Shown here one piece after another: positions 43,150 to 51,486 of a stretch of 64,000 nt of DNA. Both the position numbers and the translations under genes were made by a program. Below the pieces are notes generated by a model. That model searched no databases. It saw nothing but the letters and a program-made list of their open reading frames with translations, and had not been told where the DNA came from. The DNA comes from Bacteroidales bacterium (GTDB taxonomy: Bacteria > Bacteroidota > Bacteroidia > Bacteroidales > F082), in contig JASBYY010000009.1 in the NCBI GenBank assembly GCA_029983675.1, forward strand, positions 4,071-68,070, in the 5' to 3' direction. The first letter of the stretch is position 1, and every line of letters starts with the position of its first letter.

Positions 43150-46100
43150 ACGACAAGGCTACCTTCAAAGTATATCAAGCCTCCGCTGGATCCGGAAAGA
43201 CCTACACCATTGTCTTGGAATATCTGAAACTATGTTTAAGCCAAGTAGCCGATACTGACAACTTCAAAAACATTCTCGCCATCACTTTTACCAATAAGGC
43301 AGCGAATGAGATGAAGGCGAAAATCATCAATCAATTACAAAATATCATAGAGAGCGACACCGATAAAGCGCCCGAAGGCATGGAGCGAGACCTGCTTCAA
43401 CAGCTTGGCATTGAACGCAAGTACTTGAAAAACAATGCGCAACGGCTATTTCAAAGCATCATTCACGATTACAGCAGTTTTAACGTCTGCACCATCGATG
43501 CCTTTGTACAAAAACTATCGCGTTCGTTCGCCAAAGACCTGAATCTGCCCAACCAATACAATGTCAGCATCGATGACGATGAAATTGCGACAGCAGTCAC
43601 CCAACGCATAGGCGAACAGCTTGGAAAGGACAATCCTTTGTTAAACAACGTTCTAAGCGACTTTGTCAAATTACGATTGGAAGACGACCAAAGCGGTCAG
43701 GTTCAAAATGCGCTTTATGATTTCGCCACCACTTTGTTGAAAGAAGACGCCTACGAAAAAAATGCGGCACCACATTTCAAAGATGAAAAAGAGTATCTGG
43801 AAACGTTACGCTACATCAAGAAAACCATTGATGATTTCAGGGCAACCGCCTCTGATCTCCTGTCTGCGTACCAACGGCTAACAGAAAAATACGCGCTCAA
43901 CGATGAAGACTTCTTCCACAAGTCAACCGGTGTTCCCGGATTTTTCAAAAAACTGAAAAACAACATCTTCGACAGGCCCAACAGCTATGTTTTCAAGTTT
44001 ATTGATGAAAGCGTTTGGTACAATACTGCAACAAAAAAGAACAATGTGCAGTTTAACCAGATTGACCAAGAGATGTGCGCCACCCTTCTTCCTCTCTTCG
44101 AAAAATATAACGGAGATTTACCCCAATACCAGTTTCTGTGTCAGCAAAAACCGCAATTGTGCCTGTATGTGCTGCGTTCAAAACTTAAAACGGAGCTTGA
44201 AGCCCTTATCAGCGAAGAACAAGTGGTGCATATTTCGGAGTTTAACAAGCGCATCTCCGATGTCATGGGTGATTTTTCCGTTCCTTTTGTCTATGAGCGT
44301 ATCGGAGAACAATACAAACATGTGTTTATCGACGAGTTTCAGGACACTTCGATTTTACAATGGCAGAATCTCATTCCTTTAGTTGACAACAGCCTATCGA
44401 ATAATGCCATGAGCATGGTCGTTGGCGACGGCAAACAATCCATCTACCGATTCCGGAGCGGCGAGGTGGAACAACTTGTTCAGCTTCCTGAAATCTATCG
44501 CAAACCCACCGATAGCGATGCTTTCGACACATTTGAAAACAACCTTAAAACCTGTTTTCATTTCACAAACCTCGGCACAAACTACCGTTCGTTTCACAAT
44601 ATCGTAACTTTTAACAACCGTTTTTTTGAAACCGTTGTAAAAAACCTGCCCCAGTCCATACAAAAAGTGTATCACGACAAAAACGAGCAGTTTAAGAAAG
44701 AGGTCTGCATCGCACAAAAACCGCATCACGAGGAAGAAGGACTGGTTCAGGTGGAACTGTATGACAAAACGGTGAAAGATACTGACATCATCCTTGAACG
44801 TATCAAAACGCTCATCGAAGAAATCATGGCACATGGTTTCTCGTACAACGACATTACCCTATTGGTCCGCGACAACAAAAAAGGGTCGCTCATAGCGAAT
44901 TACCTCAACAGCAACAATATACCTGTCGTTTCGTCCGACTCCATCTTGCTTCAGTCGTCCGACAAGGTGTTGCTCGTCATCAACACGCTTTACTACCTGA
45001 TACATAGCGATAACGAGGCAAACATTGCCGACTTGATTCACAAGTGGCATGTCACCCATGATGACGGCAATTTCGAACAGCTTGCTGGACTTTTCGATAC
45101 CGTAGGCGATATTGCCTCAAACCGTAAGGATATTGAAACAGCAATCCACCTTGAAGCGGGGTACCTGCACAAACTGCTATCCAAATCATACAGCCTTTAC
45201 GACTTATGTGCAGCCCTGATGCACTCTTTTGGATTCGACAGCACCCAAGATCCGTATCTGAATTACCTGCTTGAAGAGGTTTACCTTTGGCAGTCAAAGC
45301 AGGAATTAGGCATTGCCGGCTTTCTGGATTATTGGGAGAAGAAAAAAGACCGCCTTGCCGTTCGCTCCAGCGATAGCGATGCCATCACCGTGATGACCAT
45401 ACATAAAGCCAAGGGATTGGAGTTTAACGTCGTCATCTATCCATTTGCCTGCAACAATCTTGCGGATAGGTTTGGAAACGAAGTCTGGGAGAAACCGGAA
45501 ACATTTGGAATGTCCGCCATTCCTAACGTTGACAAAGTCAAAATTCGGGTTTCCTCAAAAATGGCCGAATGGAACGACAAAGCCCTTTCATATTACCAAA
45601 AAGAAAAGGAAAGTGCCGAGCTTGATGATCTGAACATCATGTATGTGGCTTTCACCCGTGCCGTGCAACGCCTTTATGTGCTTGCGACAAGGACAGAATC
45701 GAAAGGCGAACCCGAAAAGCAAATCATCGAGCGTGCACTGATTGATGCCGAGAATAGCATCATTGCAGCGGAGAGCGACACCGAACATACGGTATATCGT
45801 TTTGGAAACCCTGAGGCTGAAAAAGTGAGACAACATGATAAGGATTTGTCTTTGAAAGAGCTGCATCTTCACGATACACCGTCAGCCGGATGGCTTGGAA
45901 AGATTCAAATCGACCCCAATCCCAGTGCATTCTGGGCTTCGAAAACCGAAATGATGCAACCTCAGGAATGGGGCGATCTTGTTCATAAAATCCTATCGGG
46001 AGTTGGAACCATCGATGATATTGAAAAAGCACTGAAACCTTTTGTCGATAACGGAAGCATAGATACTGAACACGCGATGCAATTGGAAAAGCAGTTCCTG

Positions 46101-46391
46101 AAAATCGCCATGCATCCGCTTATTGCACCTGCTTTTGGCGAACAAGCTATTGTTAAAAACGAATGCGAGGTGCTGTCGCCTAAGTTCGGCATCCTGCGCC
46201 CCGACCGTTATGCAGAATTGCCTGACCGGATTTTGCTGATCGATTACAAAACCGGAAAACAAAACCCAAGCCACCACCAGCAACTAAAAGACTACGCCAC
46301 GGTTCTAAGCGAGATGGTCGATAAGGATATCAAGCCCTATTTGGTATATATCGGCGATACCATCGAAGTGGAAGAAGTCGGTATGATGTAG
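43146..46391 (+). CDS. UvrD/AddA-like helicase with C-terminal PD-(D/E)XK nuclease
   Basis: 1081 residues. Walker A is YQASAGSGKTYTIVLEYLKL; motif Ia is AITFTNKAANEMKAKI; motif II is HVFIDEFQDTSILQW; motif III is VVGDGKQSIYRFRSG; motifs V/VI include TIHKAKGLEFNVVIYPF and IMYVAFTRAVQRLYVL. The C-terminus (about 940-1081) has a RecB-type nuclease: LSPKFGILRPDRYAE and ILLIDYKTGKQ give the D...DYK residues. This is AddA/RecB architecture, for double-strand end processing. The AddB-like partner usually found alongside is not adjacent in this window. Translationally coupled to tamB by a 4-nt overlap. Confidence 0.88.
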   Translation: MNDKATFKVYQASAGSGKTYTIVLEYLKLCLSQVADTDNFKNILAITFTNKAANEMKAKIINQLQNIIESDTDKAPEGMERDLLQQLGIERKYLKNNAQRLFQSIIHDYSSFNVCTIDAFVQKLSRSFAKDLNLPNQYNVSIDDDEIATAVTQRIGEQLGKDNPLLNNVLSDFVKLRLEDDQSGQVQNALYDFATTLLKEDAYEKNAAPHFKDEKEYLETLRYIKKTIDDFRATASDLLSAYQRLTEKYALNDEDFFHKSTGVPGFFKKLKNNIFDRPNSYVFKFIDESVWYNTATKKNNVQFNQIDQEMCATLLPLFEKYNGDLPQYQFLCQQKPQLCLYVLRSKLKTELEALISEEQVVHISEFNKRISDVMGDFSVPFVYERIGEQYKHVFIDEFQDTSILQWQNLIPLVDNSLSNNAMSMVVGDGKQSIYRFRSGEVEQLVQLPEIYRKPTDSDAFDTFENNLKTCFHFTNLGTNYRSFHNIVTFNNRFFETVVKNLPQSIQKVYHDKNEQFKKEVCIAQKPHHEEEGLVQVELYDKTVKDTDIILERIKTLIEEIMAHGFSYNDITLLVRDNKKGSLIANYLNSNNIPVVSSDSILLQSSDKVLLVINTLYYLIHSDNEANIADLIHKWHVTHDDGNFEQLAGLFDTVGDIASNRKDIETAIHLEAGYLHKLLSKSYSLYDLCAALMHSFGFDSTQDPYLNYLLEEVYLWQSKQELGIAGFLDYWEKKKDRLAVRSSDSDAITVMTIHKAKGLEFNVVIYPFACNNLADRFGNEVWEKPETFGMSAIPNVDKVKIRVSSKMAEWNDKALSYYQKEKESAELDDLNIMYVAFTRAVQRLYVLATRTESKGEPEKQIIERALIDAENSIIAAESDTEHTVYRFGNPEAEKVRQHDKDLSLKELHLHDTPSAGWLGKIQIDPNPSAFWASKTEMMQPQEWGDLVHKILSGVGTIDDIEKALKPFVDNGSIDTEHAMQLEKQFLKIAMHPLIAPAFGEQAIVKNECEVLSPKFGILRPDRYAELPDRILLIDYKTGKQNPSHHQQLKDYATVLSEMVDKDIKPYLVYIGDTIEVEEVGMM

Positions 46392-46394
46392 CAC

Positions 46395-47540
46395 TTACTG
46401 TTCCAACCAGTGGTAATATTTTGGCGAATAGCCCTCCCACTCTCCTTGCAGACATTCCGGATGAAAGAAATAAATGAAGTCGGCCAGCAGCAAATCCGGT
46501 TCACATTGCGACTGTTCAAAATAACCCGTCGGCTGCACATCGCAAACAATGACTTTTTTGTTTTTGAACGCATCAAACAACGGGTGTATCGTGTTTTCAC
46601 TCCCCAATTGCACGTAAGTTAAAGGGGTTGTTGACGAGTTGGTGATTCGCCAATACTCGGCATGTTGCGCTTTCGACAAAATGCTCTCGACATCTAACGG
46701 GAAACTCGCCGTCGAGGCATCGTCTTTCCATACATAGTCGGCACCAGCATCGGCAAACAGCCGAGCGATATAGCTTCGACCTCCCGCCACATACCACTGC
46801 CCGTTGAACGGTTTGTCGGAAAAGACCAGCGGACGATACGTCACACTATCGCAAGTCTTTTTCAGCGCTTCGTACCGTCGTTCAATTTCATCAAACCATG
46901 CATCGGTGCTTGCTTCGCGACAAGTCAAAAAACCCACGACACGAAGCCATTCAGCCCTTCCCAAAGGAGTGGTTTCCAAATAATCGGCAAAAGGAAACAA
47001 AGCGGCACCTGTGAGTTCCAGATTTTTCTGAGCGCCATCAAAATAAGGAGAATAAAGAATTGCGTCAGGGTGTACCTCTAATATCTTTTCGACATCGGCA
47101 CCCGCTTCGTTACCCACATCCATCACTTTTCCTTCCTCCAGCAAAGCCTTCATCTGTTCGTTGTGCACATAGCGTCCTTCGAGAATGCACTTGATCCGAT
47201 CAATTTCTCCAAGTTGCAAGAAAACAGACCATTGTGTCGCCGAAAACGACACCACCGACTTCACCGGAGTGCGTATGACAGTTCGCTCTGACGGCAAAGG
47301 CACATCCAAACTATCGGGAACAAAAGCAAAACGTCCCAGCATGGCCGATGTGTCCCAAGGACTGCGGACATCTACCGCATAACCGTAATCCATCTGCGAA
47401 ACAACAACATTTTCCGCATATCGCATCAAGTTGGAATCTTGCTGCAACTGGGTTTCGGGTGATGATTGGGGCGTGTGATGACAGGCAACAAAAAACAGCA
47501 GCCACAGACCTGCAGCTAATTTACTCGTGATACTTTTCAT
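46395..47540 (-). CDS. BtuF-like corrinoid-binding lipoprotein (ABC substrate-binding protein)
   Basis: 381 residues from ATG 47540, which overlaps the preceding small gene by 20 nt and begins a proper lipoprotein signal (MKSITSKLAAGLWLLFFVAC, C20). The rest is a class III periplasmic binding protein (Peripla_BP_2): RTPVKSVVSFSATQWSVFLQ, VEKILEVHPDAILYSPYFDG, GRSYIARLFADAGADYVWKD, with a long linking helix between the lobes. Vitamin B12 and iron-siderophore binders share this fold; position at the end of a riboswitch-controlled B12 operon points to B12. The expected btuC/btuD do not follow: the next gene is convergent and ends 3 nt away. Confidence 0.85.
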   Translation of the reverse strand: MKSITSKLAAGLWLLFFVACHHTPQSSPETQLQQDSNLMRYAENVVVSQMDYGYAVDVRSPWDTSAMLGRFAFVPDSLDVPLPSERTVIRTPVKSVVSFSATQWSVFLQLGEIDRIKCILEGRYVHNEQMKALLEEGKVMDVGNEAGADVEKILEVHPDAILYSPYFDGAQKNLELTGAALFPFADYLETTPLGRAEWLRVVGFLTCREASTDAWFDEIERRYEALKKTCDSVTYRPLVFSDKPFNGQWYVAGGRSYIARLFADAGADYVWKDDASTASFPLDVESILSKAQHAEYWRITNSSTTPLTYVQLGSENTIHPLFDAFKNKKVIVCDVQPTGYFEQSQCEPDLLLADFIYFFHPECLQGEWEGYSPKYYHWLEQ

Positions 47541-47694
47541 TGATTTCCTCCAAACATTTTTTACAAAGACAATTGGTGTATGTCGCACCTAATGCAGCCT
47601 TGGCCTTCTCGTTTAGCTTTATGCCAATGCACCAGCAGTCGATGGAATGCACGCACTCAAAAGTCGCTCCGCAACGGGGACAAGTCTTTTTCAT
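47521..47694 (-). CDS. Small cysteine-rich CWC family protein
   Basis: 57 residues from ATG 47694; the longer reading from 47754 covers the stop region of the preceding gene and has no family sequence. Cysteines form CPRCGATFEC, DCWC and NCLCKKC: a probable zinc- or metal-binding Cys-rich CWC protein. Members of this family are frequent passengers in Bacteroidota B12-uptake loci, though what they do there is unknown. It lies between the BtuG-like and BtuF-like genes and overlaps the latter. Confidence 0.75.
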   Translation of the reverse strand: MKKTCPRCGATFECVHSIDCWCIGIKLNEKAKAALGATYTNCLCKKCLEEINEKYHE

Positions 47695-47754
47695 TTCCTC
47701 CTCAATTATAAGAATATGGCGACCAACAGATGCCGGTCGCCATAAACAAAACAC

Positions 47755-48849
47755 TTAATAGTTAAATAACATGAAGCTTGGCACAATGCCAACGGTTTCT
47801 GAGTGTCGCAAAGTGCCGTCGGGCAAATAACGCAACAAAGTCCCATCGACAACATAATTCTTTGCATCAGCCACATACAGATCGCCGTCTTTAGGATCTA
47901 CGGCAACATTGTAAAAGGTGCTTCCCTCCTGCTGCTCGATAAACGGATTGTCAGGCAGCTTTGAGTCGGTAATCAACATGGTATAGATACCTGAAGCCAC
48001 AAAATACAGCCTTTCGCCCGTTCTATCGATTTTCAGACTGGACGGATAAAAATCCGGATAGGAATGTGGAAAGACAAAGCTGTCCACCACCTGCTTGGTA
48101 ACCGGGTCGATACAACAGAGTTTAGGTGCAACCGGGTTTTCGTAGCCTCCACTGCTTAACACCCATATTTTGTTGTTTTTATCAACAACAATACTATTAG
48201 GTTCCTTGCCGACTTCAATTTCAGCCACCAACGAATCCTTGCGGACATCGATCACCTGAACGGTGTTGTTTTGCGTTTCAGGCTGATAATAGTTCGACCA
48301 GTTGGTGACATACACTTCATCGCCAACCCGAACCATGCTTTCGGTAGTCTTGCCCATGGCAATCGTTCCCGTATGTGTCATGGTCTTCGGATTGACAATC
48401 CACATATCCTTACCTACCAAGTCGCTGACGTAGGCTTTATCTGGTGACAGAAACATCATATAGCGCGGCGAGTAAAAGCCCGTCATCTGCGCTTCATATT
48501 TCTGGGTGACGGCATCTATTTTATAAATGAACTTACTGTTGTTAATCACGATAAACATCTTTCCATCGGATATCGCAAGGCTTTGTGCCACATCGCCCAA
48601 TGGTTTTCCGTTAGCGCGGTAAAACAAATTATTCATCACCGTATCAACCTCTGTGTCGTAAAACGAAAGCGATGCACTTGAATACATATAAGTACCTTCG
48701 TTGGCAACGAACAAGCCTTTGCCAATGACTGGTTCTTCAGGTATCACAGGGGTTGGATCGGGTTCGGTGGTGCCATTACACGATGTGATGAGTAATACTA
48801 CCCCCACTATCATCAACCCCCAAACATATCTAAAGACTGATTTTCTCAT
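47755..48849 (-). CDS. BtuG-like surface beta-propeller lipoprotein (cobalamin capture)
   Basis: 364 residues. The lipobox is VVLLITSC (C24), followed by a flexible TEPDPTPVIPEEP linker that resembles surface-export tethers. The rest is a YncE-like beta-propeller with blades such as KGLFVANEGTYMYSSASLSF, PDKAYVSDLVGKDMWIVNPK, EVYVTNWSNYY and PNSIVVDKNNKIWVLSSGG. BtuG in Bacteroides is a surface propeller lipoprotein that binds B12 very tightly and passes it to BtuB. Both sequence type and riboswitch context fit that role. Its ATG overlaps the stop of the upstream T9SS gene (ATGA). Confidence 0.78.
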   Translation of the reverse strand: MRKSVFRYVWGLMIVGVVLLITSCNGTTEPDPTPVIPEEPVIGKGLFVANEGTYMYSSASLSFYDTEVDTVMNNLFYRANGKPLGDVAQSLAISDGKMFIVINNSKFIYKIDAVTQKYEAQMTGFYSPRYMMFLSPDKAYVSDLVGKDMWIVNPKTMTHTGTIAMGKTTESMVRVGDEVYVTNWSNYYQPETQNNTVQVIDVRKDSLVAEIEVGKEPNSIVVDKNNKIWVLSSGGYENPVAPKLCCIDPVTKQVVDSFVFPHSYPDFYPSSLKIDRTGERLYFVASGIYTMLITDSKLPDNPFIEQQEGSTFYNVAVDPKDGDLYVADAKNYVVDGTLLRYLPDGTLRHSETVGIVPSFMLFNY

Positions 48850-49832
48850 TGCTTCACAACTTTTGTCACGCTGACTCTCCCATCTTGATGAGAGATTCTA
48901 ACGAAATAGACACCATTGTCAAAACCTGTCATATCGACTTGAAATCCTGAAGCGGATACTTTTTCCGATGCAACATTTTGTCCCAACAAATCAAACACCT
49001 GACAGTAAGCACCTTCCGGTGCCGAGATGTTCAACATGCCACGGGTAGGATTGGGTGAAACACACACCTCCATTGCAACAATATCGTCAATGCCATGCGC
49101 CACATCATGGATCACGCCAACAGCATCCAAATCGAAACCGCCACTCGGAAATGGTGTAGGCCAAGGATCATTTACCGGATGGCCTTCGGAATCGTAAGTC
49201 GCGTATTGCGGATCGATGTTTCCTATGACATCTATAACACGGACGTGTGTAATGGCCTTTTTATTCAACAGTGCATTATCCTCAATGTCATCCAAATCGA
49301 AAGGCGTGCCATATAAAGACTCGTATTTACCAGCAAAGTTATGAATCTGACACGGATCCATACTGGCAAATCCACCTAATTGGTTTTCGGTTTGAATGTT
49401 GGATACAGCCGGCATACGGAAGAAATGCTCACCATCCGAACTCACTTCTACGAATGCCAATTCTAAGAAAAACATCCCTGGCTGAGTATTGACTTCAAAA
49501 CCGTTTTCAAAGACTGCGAAATCAGGTCCTGCCTCATTACAAATCGGGCTGCCAAACGTCAGCACGGCATTTCCGCCGTCGCCAAGGCTTACCACCTCTC
49601 GGCCATTCGCCTTTCCTATGCCGTCAGAATCAGTTCCATAGCTGGCATTACCATAATTTGGTTTGTTGATCTGCTGAAGTCCGCGTTCAACGACACATCC
49701 CGTGGCCCACGCCACAAAAGCCGACGAATCGCAGTGCATAGCCGTGGTGCCGGCGTAGCCCACTCCGGGGGCAAACTGCGCCATGGCAGATGAAGCCAAC
49801 AGCATGAGACCTACCATGAGTTTAGTTTTCAT
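48846..49832 (-). CDS. T9SS-exported cell-surface protein in cobalamin operon
   Basis: 328 residues from ATG 49832, fixed by the ATGA overlap with the preceding stop. A signal peptide (1-18) is followed by one beta-rich domain (about 20-250): FAPGVGYAGTTAMHCDS, REVVSLGDGGNAVLTFGSPI, GPDFAVFENGF, LELAFVEVSSDGEHFFRMP, THVRVIDVIGN and SGGFDLDAVGVIH. The last 75 residues are a T9SS type A domain (VSPNPTRGMLNIS ... FDNGVYFVRISH ... KVVKQ). The domain type is widespread in exported proteins with sorting tags and often lies near B12 transport genes, but its ligand is not established; direct corrinoid binding is a hypothesis. Confidence 0.78.
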   Translation of the reverse strand: MKTKLMVGLMLLASSAMAQFAPGVGYAGTTAMHCDSSAFVAWATGCVVERGLQQINKPNYGNASYGTDSDGIGKANGREVVSLGDGGNAVLTFGSPICNEAGPDFAVFENGFEVNTQPGMFFLELAFVEVSSDGEHFFRMPAVSNIQTENQLGGFASMDPCQIHNFAGKYESLYGTPFDLDDIEDNALLNKKAITHVRVIDVIGNIDPQYATYDSEGHPVNDPWPTPFPSGGFDLDAVGVIHDVAHGIDDIVAMEVCVSPNPTRGMLNISAPEGAYCQVFDLLGQNVASEKVSASGFQVDMTGFDNGVYFVRISHQDGRVSVTKVVKQ

Positions 49833-51004
49833 CTCACAATCAGTTTTTCGGTCCAAGTGGCGGAAACACTCTTCACCACAACGAAATAAACACCGTTTTC
49901 CCAATTGGCGGTTTCAATGCGCACTCTGGAACTTTCAGTGACAAAAGCAGTTACCTTTCTGCCCTGAAGGTCATAAACGGAAATCTGTGCGCTGGCATCA
50001 TCGGGCAAGGTCAGATAAGTCTCTCCATTGGACGGATTGGGAGCCAGCGAAAGCTGAATATTGTTGTCGGGCAAGCTGGAATAAACAGATACCGGCTCGA
50101 CCTCTTGTTCCCAGACATAAGACCATGGTGCGATTTCGGTAGCGCATGAAACATCACCCCATTTTATAAAATCATGGTTAACAATAGGCTGTGAGTCGAA
50201 ACCGAGATTGGCACCAACGCCATTCACATTGTACATCCAATACGGACCGACGAGGGTCAGATGAAGGTCGCCATCGTTGAATGTGATGTTCGACACGCCA
50301 TAAGCCCCGACTTCATATGCAAAACGCTTGTCTTTGTCAGCGATGGCATCCATGACATCTTTTACCATGACACTTTCGTCAGCAAACCGATAGCCCCAAG
50401 CCAAAGCCTTATTAGGCTCGTTCCAGTTCACGGCAAAGACCGCCTCGTTGGCACCTTCGCCAATCCAATAGAGGATTTCCGATGGGTCAATGGTGGCATC
50501 GTCTGCCAAAGGAAATACTGCAACAACAGGTGCTGTCCATACGACATCATAGCCTGATCCGACACTGGTGCCACACGATTCGTCGCCCCATTTAATGTAG
50601 TCGCCGTTGACGACATGCTGTCCTTCATAACCAGTGGGTGCCATGGTGCCATTCACAAGATAAAGCCACCATCTGCCACTCAACGACAAGTCAACATTGT
50701 CATCCTTAAACGTGATGTCGGAAATCATACCCGATTCCGCTTGATAGCCAAAACGGGTATCTGCCGCTACAATATCGTCCATCACTTCCTTCACAATGAC
50801 GGAACTTCCATCGAAACGATAGCCCCATGCCAAAGCCGTATCGGGTTCGTTCCAGTTCACGATGAAAACAACTTCGTTCTGGCCTTCGCCAATCCAAAAA
50901 CGAATGTCTTCGGGTGCAATGGTTGCATCCTCTTGACCTCTCAATGCGTTGAAGGTCAAACATAAGATTCCTAACAGGAAAATTTGAGTAAATCTTTTGA
51001 ACAT
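49829..51004 (-). CDS. T9SS-exported protein with tandemly duplicated domain, first gene of cobalamin operon
   Basis: 391 residues. Signal peptide 1-23. Two copies of a domain of about 125 residues: copy 1 (about 27-150) and copy 2 (about 165-290). Each contains ILYWIGEG-type, VVFIVNWNEPDTALAWGYRF-type, VKEVMDDI-type and WGDESC-type elements in the same order. Each copy has one conserved WGD-x-SC cysteine. A T9SS type A domain closes the protein (LAPNPSNGETYLTLP ... ENGVYFVVVKS ... KLIVR). No named family is known to me. As the first gene behind a cobalamin riboswitch, it is a strong candidate for surface B12 handling. Confidence 0.78.
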   Translation of the reverse strand: MFKRFTQIFLLGILCLTFNALRGQEDATIAPEDIRFWIGEGQNEVVFIVNWNEPDTALAWGYRFDGSSVIVKEVMDDIVAADTRFGYQAESGMISDITFKDDNVDLSLSGRWWLYLVNGTMAPTGYEGQHVVNGDYIKWGDESCGTSVGSGYDVVWTAPVVAVFPLADDATIDPSEILYWIGEGANEAVFAVNWNEPNKALAWGYRFADESVMVKDVMDAIADKDKRFAYEVGAYGVSNITFNDGDLHLTLVGPYWMYNVNGVGANLGFDSQPIVNHDFIKWGDVSCATEIAPWSYVWEQEVEPVSVYSSLPDNNIQLSLAPNPSNGETYLTLPDDASAQISVYDLQGRKVTAFVTESSRVRIETANWENGVYFVVVKSVSATWTEKLIVR

Positions 51005-51117
51005 AACAATTTGATTTTGATTAATAATTTAGTTATCACCTCAAAACCTCGAGATTGAAATGGCTCCTTTTTTCAGGATCTGACCAGCTCTTATCCCGAA
51101 AGCTTTAATGTCGTTTC

Positions 51118-51280
51118 TGACACAAGGCAGGTCTTCTGACTTACTCCCCCGATGAGCCGCCTTCCCATCGGGCGGAGCGCCCGAAAGTGGCATCATGGCT
51201 CTTCATTTGAGTTAACAGCAGCGGGAACTGTTCAGGATTTTCACCCGATTCCCTATTGAGTCCTTTCGGACACCTTATAT
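51118..51280 (-). promoter_or_regulatory. Cobalamin (B12) riboswitch
   Basis: On the minus strand the conserved elements follow in order: GGTGTCCGAAAGGACT, AATAGGGAATCGGGTGAAA, TCCTGAACAGTTCCCGCTGC, GAGCCATGATGCCACT, GGGAAGGCGGCTC and the B12 box AAGTCAGAAGACCTGCC. It lies in the leader of the five-gene operon beginning at 51004. With adenosylcobalamin bound it would switch the operon off, so the operon is expressed in B12 shortage. Confidence 0.95.
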
Positions 51281-51286
51281 CAATTG

Positions 51287-51317
51287 CAAAAATACCATTA
51301 TTTTATTTCGCAACAAA
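51287..51317 (-). promoter_or_regulatory. Promoter of the cobalamin operon, full consensus
   Basis: The minus strand has TTTG (51317-51314), exactly 19 nt, then TATTTTTG (51294-51287). This is the best match to the Bacteroidota housekeeping promoter in the window and starts transcription just before the riboswitch. Confidence 0.8.
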
Positions 51318-51399
51318 TAATATCTTCATTTTTTTCAAACCAGCTCAATGCCTCCACCAAAACCATCTTCTTTTTTCACCTAAAATCCCATAAATATAG

Positions 51400-51407
51400 T
51401 AATTTTG
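51400..51407 (+). promoter_or_regulatory. Promoter -7 element for the 1151-residue T9SS protein
   Basis: TAATTTTG, 79 nt before the ATG at 51487, diverging from the cobalamin promoter. Confidence 0.5.
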
Positions 51408-51486
51408 CCCTTGAAAGTAGAATGGCCACCCCTTTCTATTTTTTTGCTTCTATTTAATATAATATTGAAAATCAACGATTTATAAT

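Noticed and set aside
46392..46394. btuC or btuD gene after the BtuF-like gene
   Set aside because: Only 3 nt separate it from the convergent helicase-nuclease gene; nothing else fits there.
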